Assembly (NCBI RefSeq): GCF_045679555.1
Contig: NC_092091.1
Location: 67,972,241-68,036,240 of the forward strand
Reading direction: 5' to 3'
Source of the DNA: Salvelinus alpinus
Taxonomy: Eukaryota; Chordata; Actinopteri; Salmoniformes; Salmonidae
Length of the DNA stretch: 64,000 nt
A model generated the notes under the pieces. It was given only the letters and a program-made list of their open reading frames with translations. It made no database searches and was not told the DNA's origin. Positions 49,181 through 62,174 of this stretch are shown here, in pieces (position 1 is the stretch's first letter; the number at the start of each line of letters is the position of its first letter). A program made the translations under genes and the position numbers.

Positions 49181-51760
49181 GAACAATGTTCCCTCTAGTT
49201 TGTTGGGGCACTGAGCAAATTTCAGGTCTTGGGAGCAGAATTCTGTGCAACTTCTGGCCCACATTTACAGTGACCACTGAGGCTGTACCTTTAAAGTTTT
49301 AGACAGTAGCCAATAGGCTATTGTGGCTATTTGAGCATAATGTAGGCCTATATAAGCGGCCTACTAACAAAACCAATGGAGCACATCATAACATGTTCAC
49401 ATGGAAATAGCTTTTGATTTCTATGATATATCCTACAGTAGCCTATAGGTTGTGTTCAATGCAGGCCTACATTGCATCAGACTTTTAAAAACGTTTTTAC
49501 ATTATGCAGGGAGTCAATTCATAATTGTTGTATGATACAAGAAACCACATTACGAAATATAATACCATACAGAGAATTAGAGCATGTAGACTACCCTCTG
49601 CCTATTGGCTTATTTCCATATTCAAGCCTGTGTAAAAATACAACACTGCTCCATTAATTAAGACATAAACAAGCTTTTTACCTGACTCGGTTTTCAAAGA
49701 CAACTTGAAATGTAGCCTGCACGATTTGTGTTCTTGTAGGAAGCAGTAACTCCCCATTGCTGACCAATACTTACCTATAACTTGACTAATAACTCGCTAT
49801 AACTAGTAAAAAATATCAACAAATGTGCACATGTGCAGCTCTGCGCTCTGATCTGAAATGCGCGTTCGCTGCAGGTGATAGGTAGCCCACAAGCGGTCTT
49901 TCAGTCAAGAGAATATTCCTTTACGCTCTGTGGTCTGCCTACAACAAAATCACAGACTCAATCTTACAAAGTTAGATTTGTTTTGGTTTGTTGCATTGAA
50001 AAGGGGCTGATATAATATTGATTCGATCACAGAGAAAAACATAGATCTGTATAGCGCATGGAAACTAATGTGGAGAACTCAGTGAAGTTCAATCTCTTGC
50101 GTCTCTTCACGCCACGGACACGCGCAGTTTAGGGGGAATATTGCAGCAGAATAAAATCAGACAGAATATTCTGCCTTGCTGTGGAGACTGTTTCCTGACT
50201 ATTCAGGGTTCTCACTCACAACACTTCCATTCACTCAAAATAGTCAGCGAGACACCGTGCGCGTGTCAGTGGCGGTTGTTATGGGGGCCGTTTAAGAATT
50301 GTTTTTCTCATGAGCATGACCTTATTTCTATTACAGCATATTGGATTACTGTCATTCAGATTCCATTCGCTCAGTTCAATGTAACAGCGATAGGTTAGGC
50401 TACTACATGATACTGGAATTTTCCCTATACCCATCATGAGGTTGCTACAACATAGCCTATGAAGGAAAATTTACAATGTAGGTGCACACAGGTCCAGAGA
50501 AAAGGTGACAGACAGTGACACATGGACAGACAGTGACACATTCAATACCACCTTGCACACTCTTACCTTCATCTAGCTGATATAGGGTGTAATCATTAGT
50601 CCAACAGTTGCAAATGAGAGTTTCTATTGGACAAATTCAGATATGTTTATCCCTGTTTTGTTGTTTGCTTCCGTTTTAAGAAACATTTTTCAACAGAATC
50701 GTTGGAATGAATACACCCCTGTTCAGCGGAAACACAGTTCACTTTCATAACAGCCACGTTGTATTCCTTCTCGTATCTATGCGCTCTCCTCCTCTCAGCT
50801 TTTCCCTTCACTTGTGGACTTAAAGGCACAACATCAGCTGTATGTGACCAGGCTAAAAAACCTGTGCAAGCCAAACCATATCATAACCACTACACACTGC
50901 CTACATCATTGTCACCATATTAGTTAAAGTAACGTCGTAGTCAACATAGCTAATAGAACTAACATGTTAGTAAACCCGCTACTTGCAGTAACGTTACAAT
51001 GTACAGTCAGTAAGCAGCTTACCACTTACACCGGCGGGCAACGGTGGCAATGAATGAGTAAAAACCAAACGCTTAACTTGACTTGGAAGAGTTCCAGTGT
51101 TGTTGGATAGTCATAGCCAGCTAGCTAACATAGCATCCCTCTGTTTTAGCAGGGCGTTTGAGTTAGCGAAACTAGCTAGCTGCATTTGTAAGCTAAGTAA
51201 GTGAAACTGAAAGTGAAAAAAAAGTATCCTCTCTCTCTCTCTGTGTGTGTTGCTTCTCCATTTTGGAAGAAATTAATTTGTTAAAAAATGTTTAACTATT
51301 GTCTTTCTCTCTATTTGAGTCAACTACTCACCACATTTTATGCACTGCAGTGCTAGTTAGCTTATGCTTTCAGTACTAGATTAATTCTCTGATCCTTTGA
51401 TTGGGTGGACAACATGTCAGTTCATGCTGCAAGAGCTCTGATAGTTTGGAGGATGTCCTCCGGAAGTTGTCATAATTACTGTGTATGTCTATGGAAGGAG
51501 GTTTGAGCCTACTAGGTTTTGTATTGAAGTCAATGTACTCAGAGGAGGACGAAAGCTTGCTGGCATCCGGCTACACCATGGAGTGCTGTTGAGGCTGCTG
51601 CTGTTGAGGCTACTGTAGACCATTGCAAAATAATGCGTTTTAATCAATTATTTGGTGATGTGATTATGTTTAGTATCATTTTATCAAAAAACTTTTTTTT
51701 AAATGGTTTACAATTTTATTTTTATGAAATTCACTGAGGAGGATGGTCCTTCCCTAGAGG
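49181..51760. repeat. complex salmonid interspersed repeat region
   Basis: From AATGTTCCCTCTAGTTTGTT to CACTGAGGAGGATGGTCCTT the sequence contains strings I recall from large non-autonomous salmonid elements (CATATTGGATTACTGTCATT-like sequence, AAATTCACTGAGGAGGATGG). Complementary ends were not verified, and more than one element may be present. No transposase is readable. Confidence 0.4.
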
Positions 51761-53000
51761 AGACAACTAGTTTCAACTAGTTTCCTCTAGTCTCTAGTCT
51801 ACTCCTCCAGTTGTCTCCTCTTCTAGTCTCCTCCTCTAGTTTCCTCCACTAGTCTCATCCTCTTGCCTTCTCCTCTAGTCTCCTCCTCTAGTTGTCTCCT
51901 CTAGTGTCCTCCTCCTAGTTCCCTCTTGCCTTCTCCTCTAGTGTCCTCCTCTAGTCTCCTCCTCTAGTTGTCTCCTCTAGTGTCCTCCTCCTAGTTTCTT
52001 CTCTCCTCCTCTAGTCTCCTCTAGTTGTCTCCTCCTCTAGTTTCTTCCTCTTGTTTTCTCCTCTAGTCTCCTCCTCTAGTTGTCTCCCCCTCTTGCCTTC
52101 TCCTCTAGTCTCCTCCTCTAGTTGTCTCCTCCTCTAGTTGTCCTCCTCCTAGTTTCTTCTCTCCTCCTCTAGTCTCCTCTAGTTGTCTCCTCCTCTAGTT
52201 TCTTCCTCTTGTTTTCTCCTCTAGTCTCCTCCTCTAGTTGTCTCCCCCTCTTGCCTTCTCCACTAGTCTCCTCTAGTTGTCTCCTCCTCTAGTTTATTCC
52301 TCTTGTTTTCTCCTCATCTACTCTCTTCCACTAGTCTCCTCCTCTAGTCTCCTCCTCTAGTCTCCTCTAGTTGTCTCCTCTTCTAGTCTCCTCCTCAAGT
52401 CTCCTCTAGTCTCTTCCTCTAGTTGTCTCCTCATCTAGTCTCCTCTAGTTGTCTCCTCTAGTTGTCTCCTCCTCTAGTCTCCTCTAGTTGTCTCCTCTTC
52501 TAGTGTCCTCCTCTAGTTTCCTACAGTCTACTCCGCCTAGATGTTTTATAATTTTACAATAGTCTCCCCCTCCAGTCTCTAGTCTCCTCCTCTAGTTGTG
52601 TCCTCCTCTAGTTGTCTCCTTTTCTAGTCTCCTCCTCTAGTGTCCTCCTCTAGTTTCCTCTAATCTACTCCTCTAGATGTTTAACAATTTTACAATAGTC
52701 TTCCCCTCTAGTCTCCTCTAGTGTCTAGTCTCCTCTAGTAGTCTCCTCCTCTAGTAGTCTCCTCTTCTAGTAGTCTCCTCCTCTAGTAGTCTCCTATTCT
52801 AGTAGTCTCCTCTTCTAGTAGTCTCCTCTTCTAGTAGTCTCCTCTTCTAGTAGTCTCCTCTTCTAGTAGTCTCCTCTTCTAGTAGTCTCCTCCTCTAGTA
52901 GTCTCCTCCTCTAGTTGTCTCCTCTTCTAGTTTCCTCTAGTGTCCTCCTCTCATTTCCCCTAGTCTACTCCGCTAGATGTTTTACAATAGTCTCCCCCTC
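51761..53000. repeat. CTCCTCTAG-based minisatellite
   Basis: About 1.2 kb of short units such as GTCTCCTCCTCTAGT and GTTGTCTCCTCTTCTAGTA. A more regular block of AGTAGTCTCCTCTTCT units lies at 52735-52920. Two longer units contain AGATGTTTxACAATTTTACA (about 52540 and 52675, partial near 52976), suggesting a higher-order repeat of roughly 140 bp. Confidence 0.93.
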
Positions 53001-53062
53001 TAGTCTCCTCTAGATTCCTCTCCGTCTCCTCACTCGCCCTACAGAGTACAATTAAGGACTTT

Positions 53063-53158
53063 CCCACTGGGGACACACTGTTGTTTCCACATAATTTCAA
53101 TCTAATTACGCTGAACCAACGTGGAATAGACATTGAATTGACGTCTGTGCCCAGTGGG
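53063..53158. repeat. short inverted-repeat element
   Basis: A 96-bp sequence with ends CCCACTGGGGACACA and TGTGCCCAGTGGG (imperfect inverted repeats) and internal ACGTGG/AACGT motifs. Part of a common salmonid MITE family by recall. Confidence 0.75.
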
Positions 53159-56112
53159 TTGACTGAGTACTGCTCTCAAAGGAGACTTTGGTATGTACGA
53201 ATCTGAAGGGAAAGACAATATTACATTTTCTAAAACGTCGACCCCTTTTTGACTTGTCTTTTTCAACCCTTTTTTGAGTTGTCTTTCTCGTCTTTCCTTT
53301 TTATTAGTGGTTTTCACAGCAGCAAGCTACAGTACAGTGGTTCCAGATCTTTCTCTTCCCTCTGGCTCCAGTGCTCCAGTTCTCCTGTAGTGCTGTAACA
53401 CACTAGACGTGTTGCTCTGCTGGGCTGGGCTCAGCTTGTACAGCGCTAGCTGCTTGACTTGGTCTCATTAGCCAGTGTGTAGGTGGTACGGCCATGACCT
53501 CAAACACGAGTTGACACCCCACATCAGCCCCCCTGGTGCAGCCCCCCTGCTGCAGCCCCCCTGTGCAGCCCCCCTGGTGCAGCCCCCCTGGTGCAGCCCC
53601 CCTGGTGCAAATGGGAGCCGATCAACCAACGCTCCAGTAATTTAATGTCACATTTTTGGTGATAGAAAAGAAAAAGGGCGATTTTGGAAATGTGGAAGAA
53701 TGTGTGTGTGTGTGTGGGTGCATTTGTGAGGTTGTGTTTACAGATGAGCAACCAGCATTTTACAAGTCCTATGCAGCTCGCAATTAATTCCAAAGGCGAG
53801 CACGTCACCGCTTCTAGCGTCGGTCGCGAAAAAGGCGGTTATTTGACAGACCACTAGGTAAACATCAAATAAAATCTCTGGCGTCTTAAATTGGCCTGAT
53901 GTGTGCTATCTTTATGTCCACTGCACGGGGTTAGGTTGGTCATTGAAGGGGAAAGGAGAGGAGGACGAGACAGGAAAACTAATGAAGCAGATTTTCTAGA
54001 TGAATCCCTTAATATTCCAGGAGGAGCAGAATGTTACATTTCATACTGGGATGATTTCCCTTTGCCTCCGGCTTCCAAGTTGTCTGAGATGTGCATTCCG
54101 AGATGAGCCCCGGTGCTGCTGCAATGCTGCCGTGAATACATGAGAGGACGGACAGAGCAGATGGAATGGTAAGAGGTAGAGTGGAGGGGGTGGGGGGGTG
54201 ACGAGGCCTGTTCTCTCTGACTGAGTGATCTACCCCCAGGCCTTGTTGTCAAGGGTGATAGGTTACCCAGAATTACCCAGATTTCCTCTGTATATAGCTG
54301 AATCCCATGGGCATTAGATTGTACATTCCGATCATGTCCCCACTTGTTCAATTAAACCTCTACACGTCAAGACCCCCCCCCCCAAGGAAGTGTAATTCCA
54401 CTCCATCCAACACAACGTATTGCTGGATAAAATGATTTTAGGGACTGGGAAAGATATTCCGTACTCTTCGTAGGCTGGCTTCGTAGGTTTGGCAGTTTAG
54501 ACATCATTTGGGCCAGCGACCTCATGAATGCATGATTCATAACCTTTATGAAATAGTGTTACTTGCATAATAGATATTATTTCTCCAGAGTACATTTTTC
54601 CTCGTACTCAAATTACGCGAATTGCACAAACAAAACCTAATTGGACTATTAGATAACCTTCAGTAATTGAAAGAGAAGATTCACAGTGAACTCAGACGAC
54701 AGATCCAGAATAACAGACCAAAAGCCTAAGACCTGCAAAGACTCAAATTGGAGGCGAAGAGGGAGAGCGACCGAGAGACGAGGGTTCGTGAACAGATCTG
54801 TGGCCAATTATTTCACAAAGTGCAGCGCATCAGAGGGCTCTTATCAAAGTAGAGGGGGAGAAGAGATAACGACAGGCTGAGATGGAGGCCGAGAAAGCGA
54901 GGGAGAGAGACGACTGAAAGCACATGGGAACAAACACAATATTGTTTGTATGCATTGTTGTGCATTGTCTGTCTCGCATTCTAGTGCTCACTTACCTTGT
55001 TGAAGAAGCTCGGAGACACGGAACACCAAACTAATATCGAGAGCAGGAGCTTCTTGTCGGAATCAAAGCGATTACCCAGCATCCTCTATGGTCTACGAAG
55101 ATAGGACGGCAGCCTGTAGATTGTAGAAGAGCCCTTGTGTGTAATCATACGCTCATTTATCTCTACGTCTGGCCTCTATGATGTTATGAACATGTAATGC
55201 GGTTTTCATTGTGTGTGTGTCATAGTCATCTTCAGATCATGAAGAGGGGATTTGATTGGGTTCTGTGATGTGTGATACACAGTACCGTGATGAACGATAG
55301 AGAAGCTCCTCTCAGCAAAGTATAGAACTGGGGCGTGTCCAGTCATTTCCATGAAGACGCCATAACATGTATTCAAACCAGAGCTTTTTACTTTATTTCT
55401 TTAATCACCGTTTAAGATGGTCGTCCCGCAAACACTGACAAGCACGCACACGCACCAGCTTTTATACTATCATTCAAGTGACACCCTTGAAGGTGTAGAG
55501 AAATACTTATTAGTTTCAGGATGAGTACAAAGTAGCAGGGAGGGTACTGATCAATATGCTCAACCTCCAACCCCCTGTCAAAGCAGCAGAGACACAGGAG
55601 CAAGACATGCTTACGCACACCTATCCTCTCCTCTCTTCGCTTTATTGTGTGTAGGTGGAGGAGATGGTGCAGGAAAAAAGCCCTACATCGTGTCTAGCTG
55701 TAATTCACATCAAGTGATGTTGTCATTATCTTCACGTTCCTTCACTGGACAAGCGTCAGAGTGCAAGACATGGCTCAATGGCACGTATGCTTAGCATCGT
55801 GCAATATACCAGTCATTACAGTGCCTGTCCTTCCAATGTACCGGTCATTGTCTCTCCTCTTTTAACTGACTTTTAGATAGTAGTTAAAGCAGTTCCCTGG
55901 GCTCTCTATTTCTACAGTCTCCATGTGACCCAAGGGAATCATTGCTCCAATTATGTAGCTACTGCTGATGCACTGACAGTCCTCCCCGAGTTTAATCCTC
56001 CCCGTCAATAATCATCATGTGTAAATGGGGTGACGTGGCACTTTTTGGGGCACGACAACGACTCAGGGCTTTTCACCTGGGTGTTTGTCAAATCTGGAGC
56101 GAACCAGCTTCT
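53159..56112 (+). other. intron 4, no gene seen
   Basis: A 14-bp tandem repeat (CAGCCCCCCTGGTG, about six copies, 53525-53609) and G and C runs (54188-54196, 54372-54382). The rest looks single-copy, and no coding segment with splice support was recognised. Confidence 0.5.
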
Positions 56113-56740
56113 TAAAAACCTCTTAAGGATCCACCCCTTTTTTCAATTTTCACCTAAAATTACATACCCAAATCTAACTGCCTGTAGCTCAGGACCGGAG
56201 GCAAGGATATGCATATTCTTGATACCATTTGAAAGGAAACACTTTGAAGTTTGTGGAAATGTGAAATTAATGTAGGAGAATATAACACATTAGATCTGGT
56301 AAAAGTTGATACAAAGAAAAAACCAACTGTTTTTTTGTATTTTTTTTGTACCATCTTTAAAATGTAAGAGAAAAGCCATCATGTATTATTCCAGCCCAGG
56401 CGCAATTTAGATTTCGGCCACTAGATGGCAGCAGTGTATGTGCAAAGTTTTAGACGGATCCAATGAACCATTGCATTTCTGTTCAAAATGTTGTATCAAG
56501 ACTGCCTAATTTGTATATTAATAACTTTTTCAAGTTCATTACTGTGCACTCTCCTCAAACAATAGCATGGTATTATTTCACTGTAATAGCTACTGTAAAT
56601 TGGACAGTGCAGTTAGATTAACAAGAATTTAAGCTTTCTGCCCATATCAGATATGTCTATGTCCTGGGAAATGTTCTTGTTACTTACAACCTCATGCTAA
56701 TCACATTAGCTCAACCGTCCCGCGATCCTTTAGAGTCAGT
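56113..56740. repeat. putative non-autonomous DNA element
   Basis: Starts AAAAACCTCTTAAGGATCCA and ends GTCCCGCGATCCTTTAGAG; the ends share AAGGATC / GATCCTTT as an inverted motif. Inside is TGTAGCTCAGGACCGGAGGC and GCCACTAGATGGCAGCAGTG. I recall it as an abundant salmonid repeat. No transposase. Confidence 0.6.
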
Positions 56741-56837
56741 GTCAGAAGGAAAGAATGGATTTTAATCCCAGGTGTGGCTTCCAGATGATAATCTATACTT
56801 TTCTATATACCTTGTCCAGGGTTGGGTAGGTTACTTT

Positions 56838-56981
56838 CTAAATGTAATTTACATTTTAGTTTTTTAAACAGACGCTCTTATCCAGTGGATACATTTTCAT
56901 TTGTCCTGGTCCCCCATAAGAAACAAACCCACAACCCTGGCATTGCAAGTGCCATGCTCTACCAACTGAGCCACAGGAGAC
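56838..56981 (-). repeat. tRNA-derived SINE, decayed
   Basis: On the minus strand it starts TCCTGTGGCTCAGTTGGTAG AGCATGG (A-box region), then GCCAGGGTTGTGGGTTTG (B-box region), and ends in GATAAGAGCGTCTG-like sequence, the SINE tail also seen at 24165. Confidence 0.8.
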
Positions 56982-57683
56982 TAAGTTACCTGTCCAAAAT
57001 TATAATCAGTAATGTAATTTTGGGATTACCCAAACTCAGTAACGTAATCTGATTGTTCAGTTACTTTTAGATTCATTCCCCTTAAGAGGCATTAGAAGAA
57101 TACAAAAATGAATATTACCAATTTAACGACATTTATTGCAGGATCAATCACTGTTGGTTTACATAACTGGCCATAAATAGATGTTGCATTTTACTTTGTT
57201 ATGTAGGCTTCTTCTAACCAGTTACTTTCCACTACAGATATTAATATGATTAGGCTATGTCTTTACATTAAAAACCAAAGTCTGTCAGGTTTCCAGTCAT
57301 TCCAATTAATTTAATACCCCTTGATCTTCAAGAATAGGACTTGGAAATATAGATTAGCTAGATTGTTTTACCTGAGCATAACCCAAAAACGAAGGACTTA
57401 TTAGCTTACTCAGTTTGTGATTTAGTTGTCATGGAGGACTGATTATGCTCACTGCTTCGATTTGAAAAATAAATGCTGCTCTCATGGAATGACATGAATG
57501 ACAAAAATTAATGCCTTATGCTGCATTTGCTATAAATGTATTGTTTTTTTGGTGACACATTGATATCTTGATAATTTGCAGCTGTTTAAGTCTATCAAAT
57601 GTGTGCGAGTTTGAGCATGTGTCCGTTAGGCTTATGGACATTTCTTTTTATCAGAACTAATTATATTGAGCAATAAAAGCCCC
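56982..57683 (+). other. intron 4, no gene seen
   Basis: AT-rich sequence. GTAACGTAATCTGATTGTTC near 57041 and GTAATCAGTTACATGTAATC near 58864 are mirror-like and may be the two ends of an older element interrupted by the SINE at 57684. No coding segment. Confidence 0.4.
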
Positions 57684-58136
57684 CGGGCCTCCCGGGTGGC
57701 GCAGTGGTCTACGGCACTGCATCGCAGTGCTAGCTGTGCCACCAGAGATTCTGGGTTCGAGCCCAGGCTCTGCCGCAGCCGGACGCGACCGAGAGGTTCA
57801 TGGGGCGATGCACAATTGGCCCAGCGTCATCCGGGTTAGGGAGGGTTTGGCCGGCAGGGATATCCTTGTCTCATTGCGCACTAGTGACTCCTGTGGCGGG
57901 CCTGGCGCAGTGCACGCTAACCAGTTCGCCAGATGTACGGTGTTTCCTCGGACACATTGGTGCGGCTGGCTTCCGGGTTAGATGTGCGTTGTGTCAAGAA
58001 GCAGTGCGGCTTGGTTGGGTTGTGTTTCGGGGGATGCATGGCTCTCGACCTTTGCCTCTCCCGGGAGTTGCAGTGATGAGACAAGTCTGTAACTACTACC
58101 AATTGGATACCACGAAAAAGGGGTTAAAATTTAAAA
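57684..58136 (+). repeat. long-type salmonid SINE, full length
   Basis: About 450 bp with a tRNA-like head: GGGTGGCGCAGTGGTCTACG (A box) and GGGTTCGAGCC (B box, about 57752). The body contains CACAATTGGCCCAGCGTC and CAGTGCGGCTTGGTTGGGTT. It ends in an A-rich tail after ACCAATTGGATACCACG. AAAAGCCCC occurs on both sides (57675-57683 and 58137-58145), a target duplication. It carries an ATGCAT site. The 28890 fragment is a relative. Confidence 0.92.
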
Positions 58137-58145
58137 AAAAGCCCC

Positions 58146-59136
58146 GCTCGTGGTCTTCCTAAATTCAGCTGGTTGTTGACAGTATGGAGCACCATGCCAC
58201 GGCATAGTTTAGAAGGGAGGAACTCTCTCAAACTTTTAGTCCATAGGCTGGGATCCGCACTATGCAGCTGTTGCAAGAGCGCATTTATCACTGGCATTTA
58301 TCACAAAAACAATACATGATGAGCAGCACAAGCTTCTTCAATTCAAACATTATTGGGTTAAAGTACACATATACACATATACTGTACAGTACAGTTGTGA
58401 ACAGCCATCCACAACAACCACAATCCATGAGGCGCAAAATAGCTATTGAGAGAGCAGCAGTGTGATTCATTATCTACCATGTAGATAGATATCTGTAATA
58501 AGTTATATCTGTATGCTGTCGTTCTTACCTCGAAGTGTTTATTCAAGCAGTTGCCCCTTTGGAAGGCATAGCTTGGACCGTAACTACAAAAGCCTGTTCC
58601 TGCTCTTTTCCTGTGATCCATCGAACACGTTTGGTGTGTCATCATAGTGGTCTCTGATTTGTGGTCAGACTCGCTCAGGCGTAACAAACTTAAACTTGTG
58701 CTTTTTTCAAATCTGATTTGTGTGTGTCCAATAATTTTTTCTCAAACATTCTTTCTGAATTTAAAAGTAATCCTAGAAGTAATCATCTAGTTTTTCCGGA
58801 AGTATCTCTTATCGGATTGCATTATTTTCTGGTAAAGTAACCGATTACAGTTGCAGTTGTTTTGTAATCAGTTACATGTAATCTGTTACTCCCCAAACCT
58901 GACCTTGTCATACTAGTATTCAATGACACATCCTTCAGTAAATGCTAATGGAGGGTGGATAAAGCCAAGTTTAGGTTTAGGGTTAAAGTGAGATTCCTCT
59001 TTGAATAAAGTATGGTGGGAGGTTAAAATACGTTATCATCCCAGGCTTCAGTTGTCATGGCCTCACGTCAATGTAAGAGACAGCTAATTAGAGGGCCGAC
59101 TTGTGTTTCACTCTCTCGCTCTCTCTCTACTCTCTT
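58146..59136 (+). other. intron 4, no gene seen
   Basis: No recognised feature apart from the mirror-like GTAATC motifs near 58800-58885 that may pair with those at about 57000-57060. Confidence 0.4.
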
Positions 59137-59250
59137 TCTTTCAATTCAATTTAAGGGGCATTATAGGCATGGGAAACATGTTTACATTGCCAAAGTAAGT
59201 GAAGTAGATAATAAACAAAAGTGCTTTTTTTTTTACAGTAAACACTACTC
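59137..59250 (-). repeat. LINE 3'-end fragment between CT tracts
   Basis: TTCAATTCAATTTAAGGGGC, ATAGGCATGGGAAACATGTT, then ACATTGCCAAAGTAAGTGAA, the same tail as at 46957. CT tracts flank both sides (about 59108-59136 and 59260-59332). Confidence 0.8.
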
Positions 59251-62174
59251 TCTCAAAAGTTCTCTCTCTCTCTACTCTCTTCCTTTCCTCTTCTATCCAT
59301 CTCCCCCCTCTCTTTCTGTCTCCCTCTCTCTCTGAATCATATTCAAAGTGGATCTTACCAGAGGGTGCTCTTCAGATGTCTCCAGAGGTCAGACTGTGTT
59401 AACGGCAGACAGTTAACAGCAGCCGGTAGACAGCAAGCCCTCCCCACTTGCACCGCCACTGGCCTGTCAGAGATAACACCTAGACATTCAGCCCCACAAT
59501 CAAAGAGACAGGGTCAATAGAGCCAATCAAAGGGAAATACCAAGGAAAGAGCTATGTCGTGATAGGGCGGCAGACCAAAAGGCTGTTGTGACAGATAAGG
59601 GGGGACTGACTGTCATCTCAAGGCTGAAAGGAAGCAGTAAGGTGGCCTCCTCCTCCTGTTCCCTCGCCACCAGTCCTCCTCATTGTGTCAGTGTCACTGT
59701 CGGGTTGAAAGGTAGAAATCTAAAGGGTTCTTTATCAGAGCTAGTTGCTTAATGAGTGACATCTTGACAAGTGAATGTGTCTCCACTCCCTCTCTCTCTA
59801 TCGGTGGCCAAAGATCCACTGCATATGTAGAGGTGATGGTTTCTACCGATCAGTTTCTTATGCCTGAGGAGATGAGGAAATACCGGGTGGTGGGGGTGGC
59901 CACCATCCAAGAACATTCTGCCTAATGCTGACGGGGGGAAATAAGTCCTGTTTAAAACTGCATCTCCAGCTAGAAGCTAGAAGGGACGAGTTGCAAAGAG
60001 GGAATGTAAACATGTAAGTTATCTGATGCAACAATCCCCCTTTGGCTAGCCTGGAATTGGAACGGAGTGTGATTACTGTACTGTATTTGTAACAACCCCT
60101 GACTATGATATCGTTTCCAGGGGAGAAAGGTACGTTACGTGATTATAGGGACGTACACGGAAGAGCCACACTCTCTATCGTCCGGTGCTTTCTCTCCCCT
60201 CCGTCGCCGCCCGTAAATAATCCTCACTTATGCTGCATTTCATTTCACTTCACACCGTAGCCCGGACGGCCGCTGAGAAAGAACGCTTTTGATGGATGGC
60301 ACAATTACATTTCTACTGTGTTGTATGTACCCTCCCCAAACTGAGAGAAACTGCATTTTTCACCTCATTTTTAAAAATCCATCACACACACAGGAACACA
60401 CACAAAGACACAGCAACACACACCATGTCCCATATCCCATCATCGTGATTTGTTATTAATTCCTCCATGTTCTTCAGTGTGTTGACTTTGTATTCTCTCT
60501 CCCCTCGGGCCTTGCTGCACTACGATTCCTTTGTAATGGTCGGTCTCATTAAGTCTGAGGGAGAATCCATAGAGGGGAAGGGGGAAATGTAGCCTACTTC
60601 CTTGTTCCTCTGTGACGATATAGTCAGGCTTGGGTTGAAGTTAGTCCGCTATGTTTTAGACCTGTGTAGACTGGTGCTGCTTGCTGGCAGTTTTAGACTG
60701 TGATGCGAGCGCTATAATCCGTAAAGACGTTTAGAGAATGTTTGTATTGAAATATAGTTCTATTAAAACTGTATAGAGTATGGAGAGAGAGAGAGAGAGA
60801 GAGGGGAGAGATCTCCAGTTGTTATTTGTTTACTGGTACCTAACATCAACTTGCCCATGCTCGTCATTGAGTAATATTGAAAAGGCTGTATAACTTTACA
60901 TGAATCTGGCATCTATCCAAACCTGAATGGAATGGGCTCTTTATAAGTTAGATAAATGTGACATCGCAATGAAATGTCCCTTCGCTATCAGAGGCCAGAT
61001 ATGGATAGACAGCCTTTCAAACCTGATTGGGTAAACTCTTTACAAGTTCGATAAGTTTGACATGGCAATGAAATGAAGTGTCCCTGCCTTTTGTGTCTTC
61101 GCTATAGCTACCGAACACAAGATATGAAAAGAGACGACGAGCCTTCAAGCTTTTCAAAGTTCTCTTCAACGTCTGCCTTTTTCCATTAAAAAGAAAATCC
61201 CGTTAACTTTATACCACGGCTGTAAAAGTGTTGAAGGCAGTCAGACGAGCACAGTTGACAATTGAGGAGGAGTAAAATAGCCTCCATCCTGGAGAGTGGA
61301 AAGTTAAAACTCGCTAATGCGTTTTTATTGAAGCCAAAGCCTCGTCTGCCGTGTCAAGCTAACACTACGCTTGCCATGTTACTCTGAAAAACCCCATCAC
61401 AAAGAGGGAAATATCGCATTTGAGTGGCGTCAAAGAAAATACTCCAGAATGTTAACTAAATTGTGTAACATGGTGAAGTCCATGTCTAGTCGAGTCTTTC
61501 GAGACTTCATTTGTCACGTCTCAATATAGTCTTGGTGCATCAATATCTCTGGTTTGTTTGTTAAAGACAGTGAAATACAGATTGCCTAATTGCATCACCC
61601 TCCTGTCCACCCATAAAACAACTTGAAACTCCATTTCTTGGACCTCAATCCAGCCTTGACACGTCTGTATCATCATCTTGTTTGTTATAGGAAGTACACG
61701 ATAATTGCATCACCCTCCAGTCTGCCGTGTACACAATAATAAAACAACTCATTCTTTGCGTGAATATTTAGTTGGAAATGAAGTGTTGGTTTTATTTGGT
61801 GGGTGTGTGGGCAGTCGGATGGGAAGATGCTGTTAGAATAGTGCCACGGCTATTAAAACCAGTGGAGTAAATCTAAACAGGGGGCAGTAATTAAAATATG
61901 CTGAGTGAATACAGATGTGTGTCGGAGCCGCCACAAGGAGATGCGCTTCCCCCTCCGGTCCAATGCTAATGCAATCACAGTGTCCAAGCTGATAAAGTCA
62001 TGTACATAAAGGAGTGGTTGGCCTTTATCTGGGTGACGAGCGTTTCTGATTAGAGTAGAGTAGACGTGGTGCAGAGTAGAGAAGAGTAGAGTGTAGAGTA
62101 AAGGATAGAGTAGAGAATAGTGTGGAGTAGAATCAAATAGAGAATGGACTCTGTAGTAGCCTGTAGTATGTAGA
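59251..62174 (+). other. intron 4, no gene seen
   Basis: Mostly single-copy-looking. A GA tract (60784-60803) and repeated AGAGTAGAGTAG units (62052-62130) are present. Two similar AAACCTGAATGGAATGGGCT / AAACCTGATTGGGTAAACTC segments (about 60920 and 61020) may be a small local duplication. No coding segment. Confidence 0.45.

Noticed and set aside
53041..53062. Possible splice acceptor CCCTACAG before a short open stretch
   Set aside because: The following sequence is a MITE and does not resemble the expected next INPP4B exon (VRTS...LP).
57684..57760. tRNA-like A and B boxes considered as a tRNA gene
   Set aside because: The boxes belong to the head of a 450-bp SINE with an A-rich tail and target duplication; no cloverleaf-complete tRNA ending is present.
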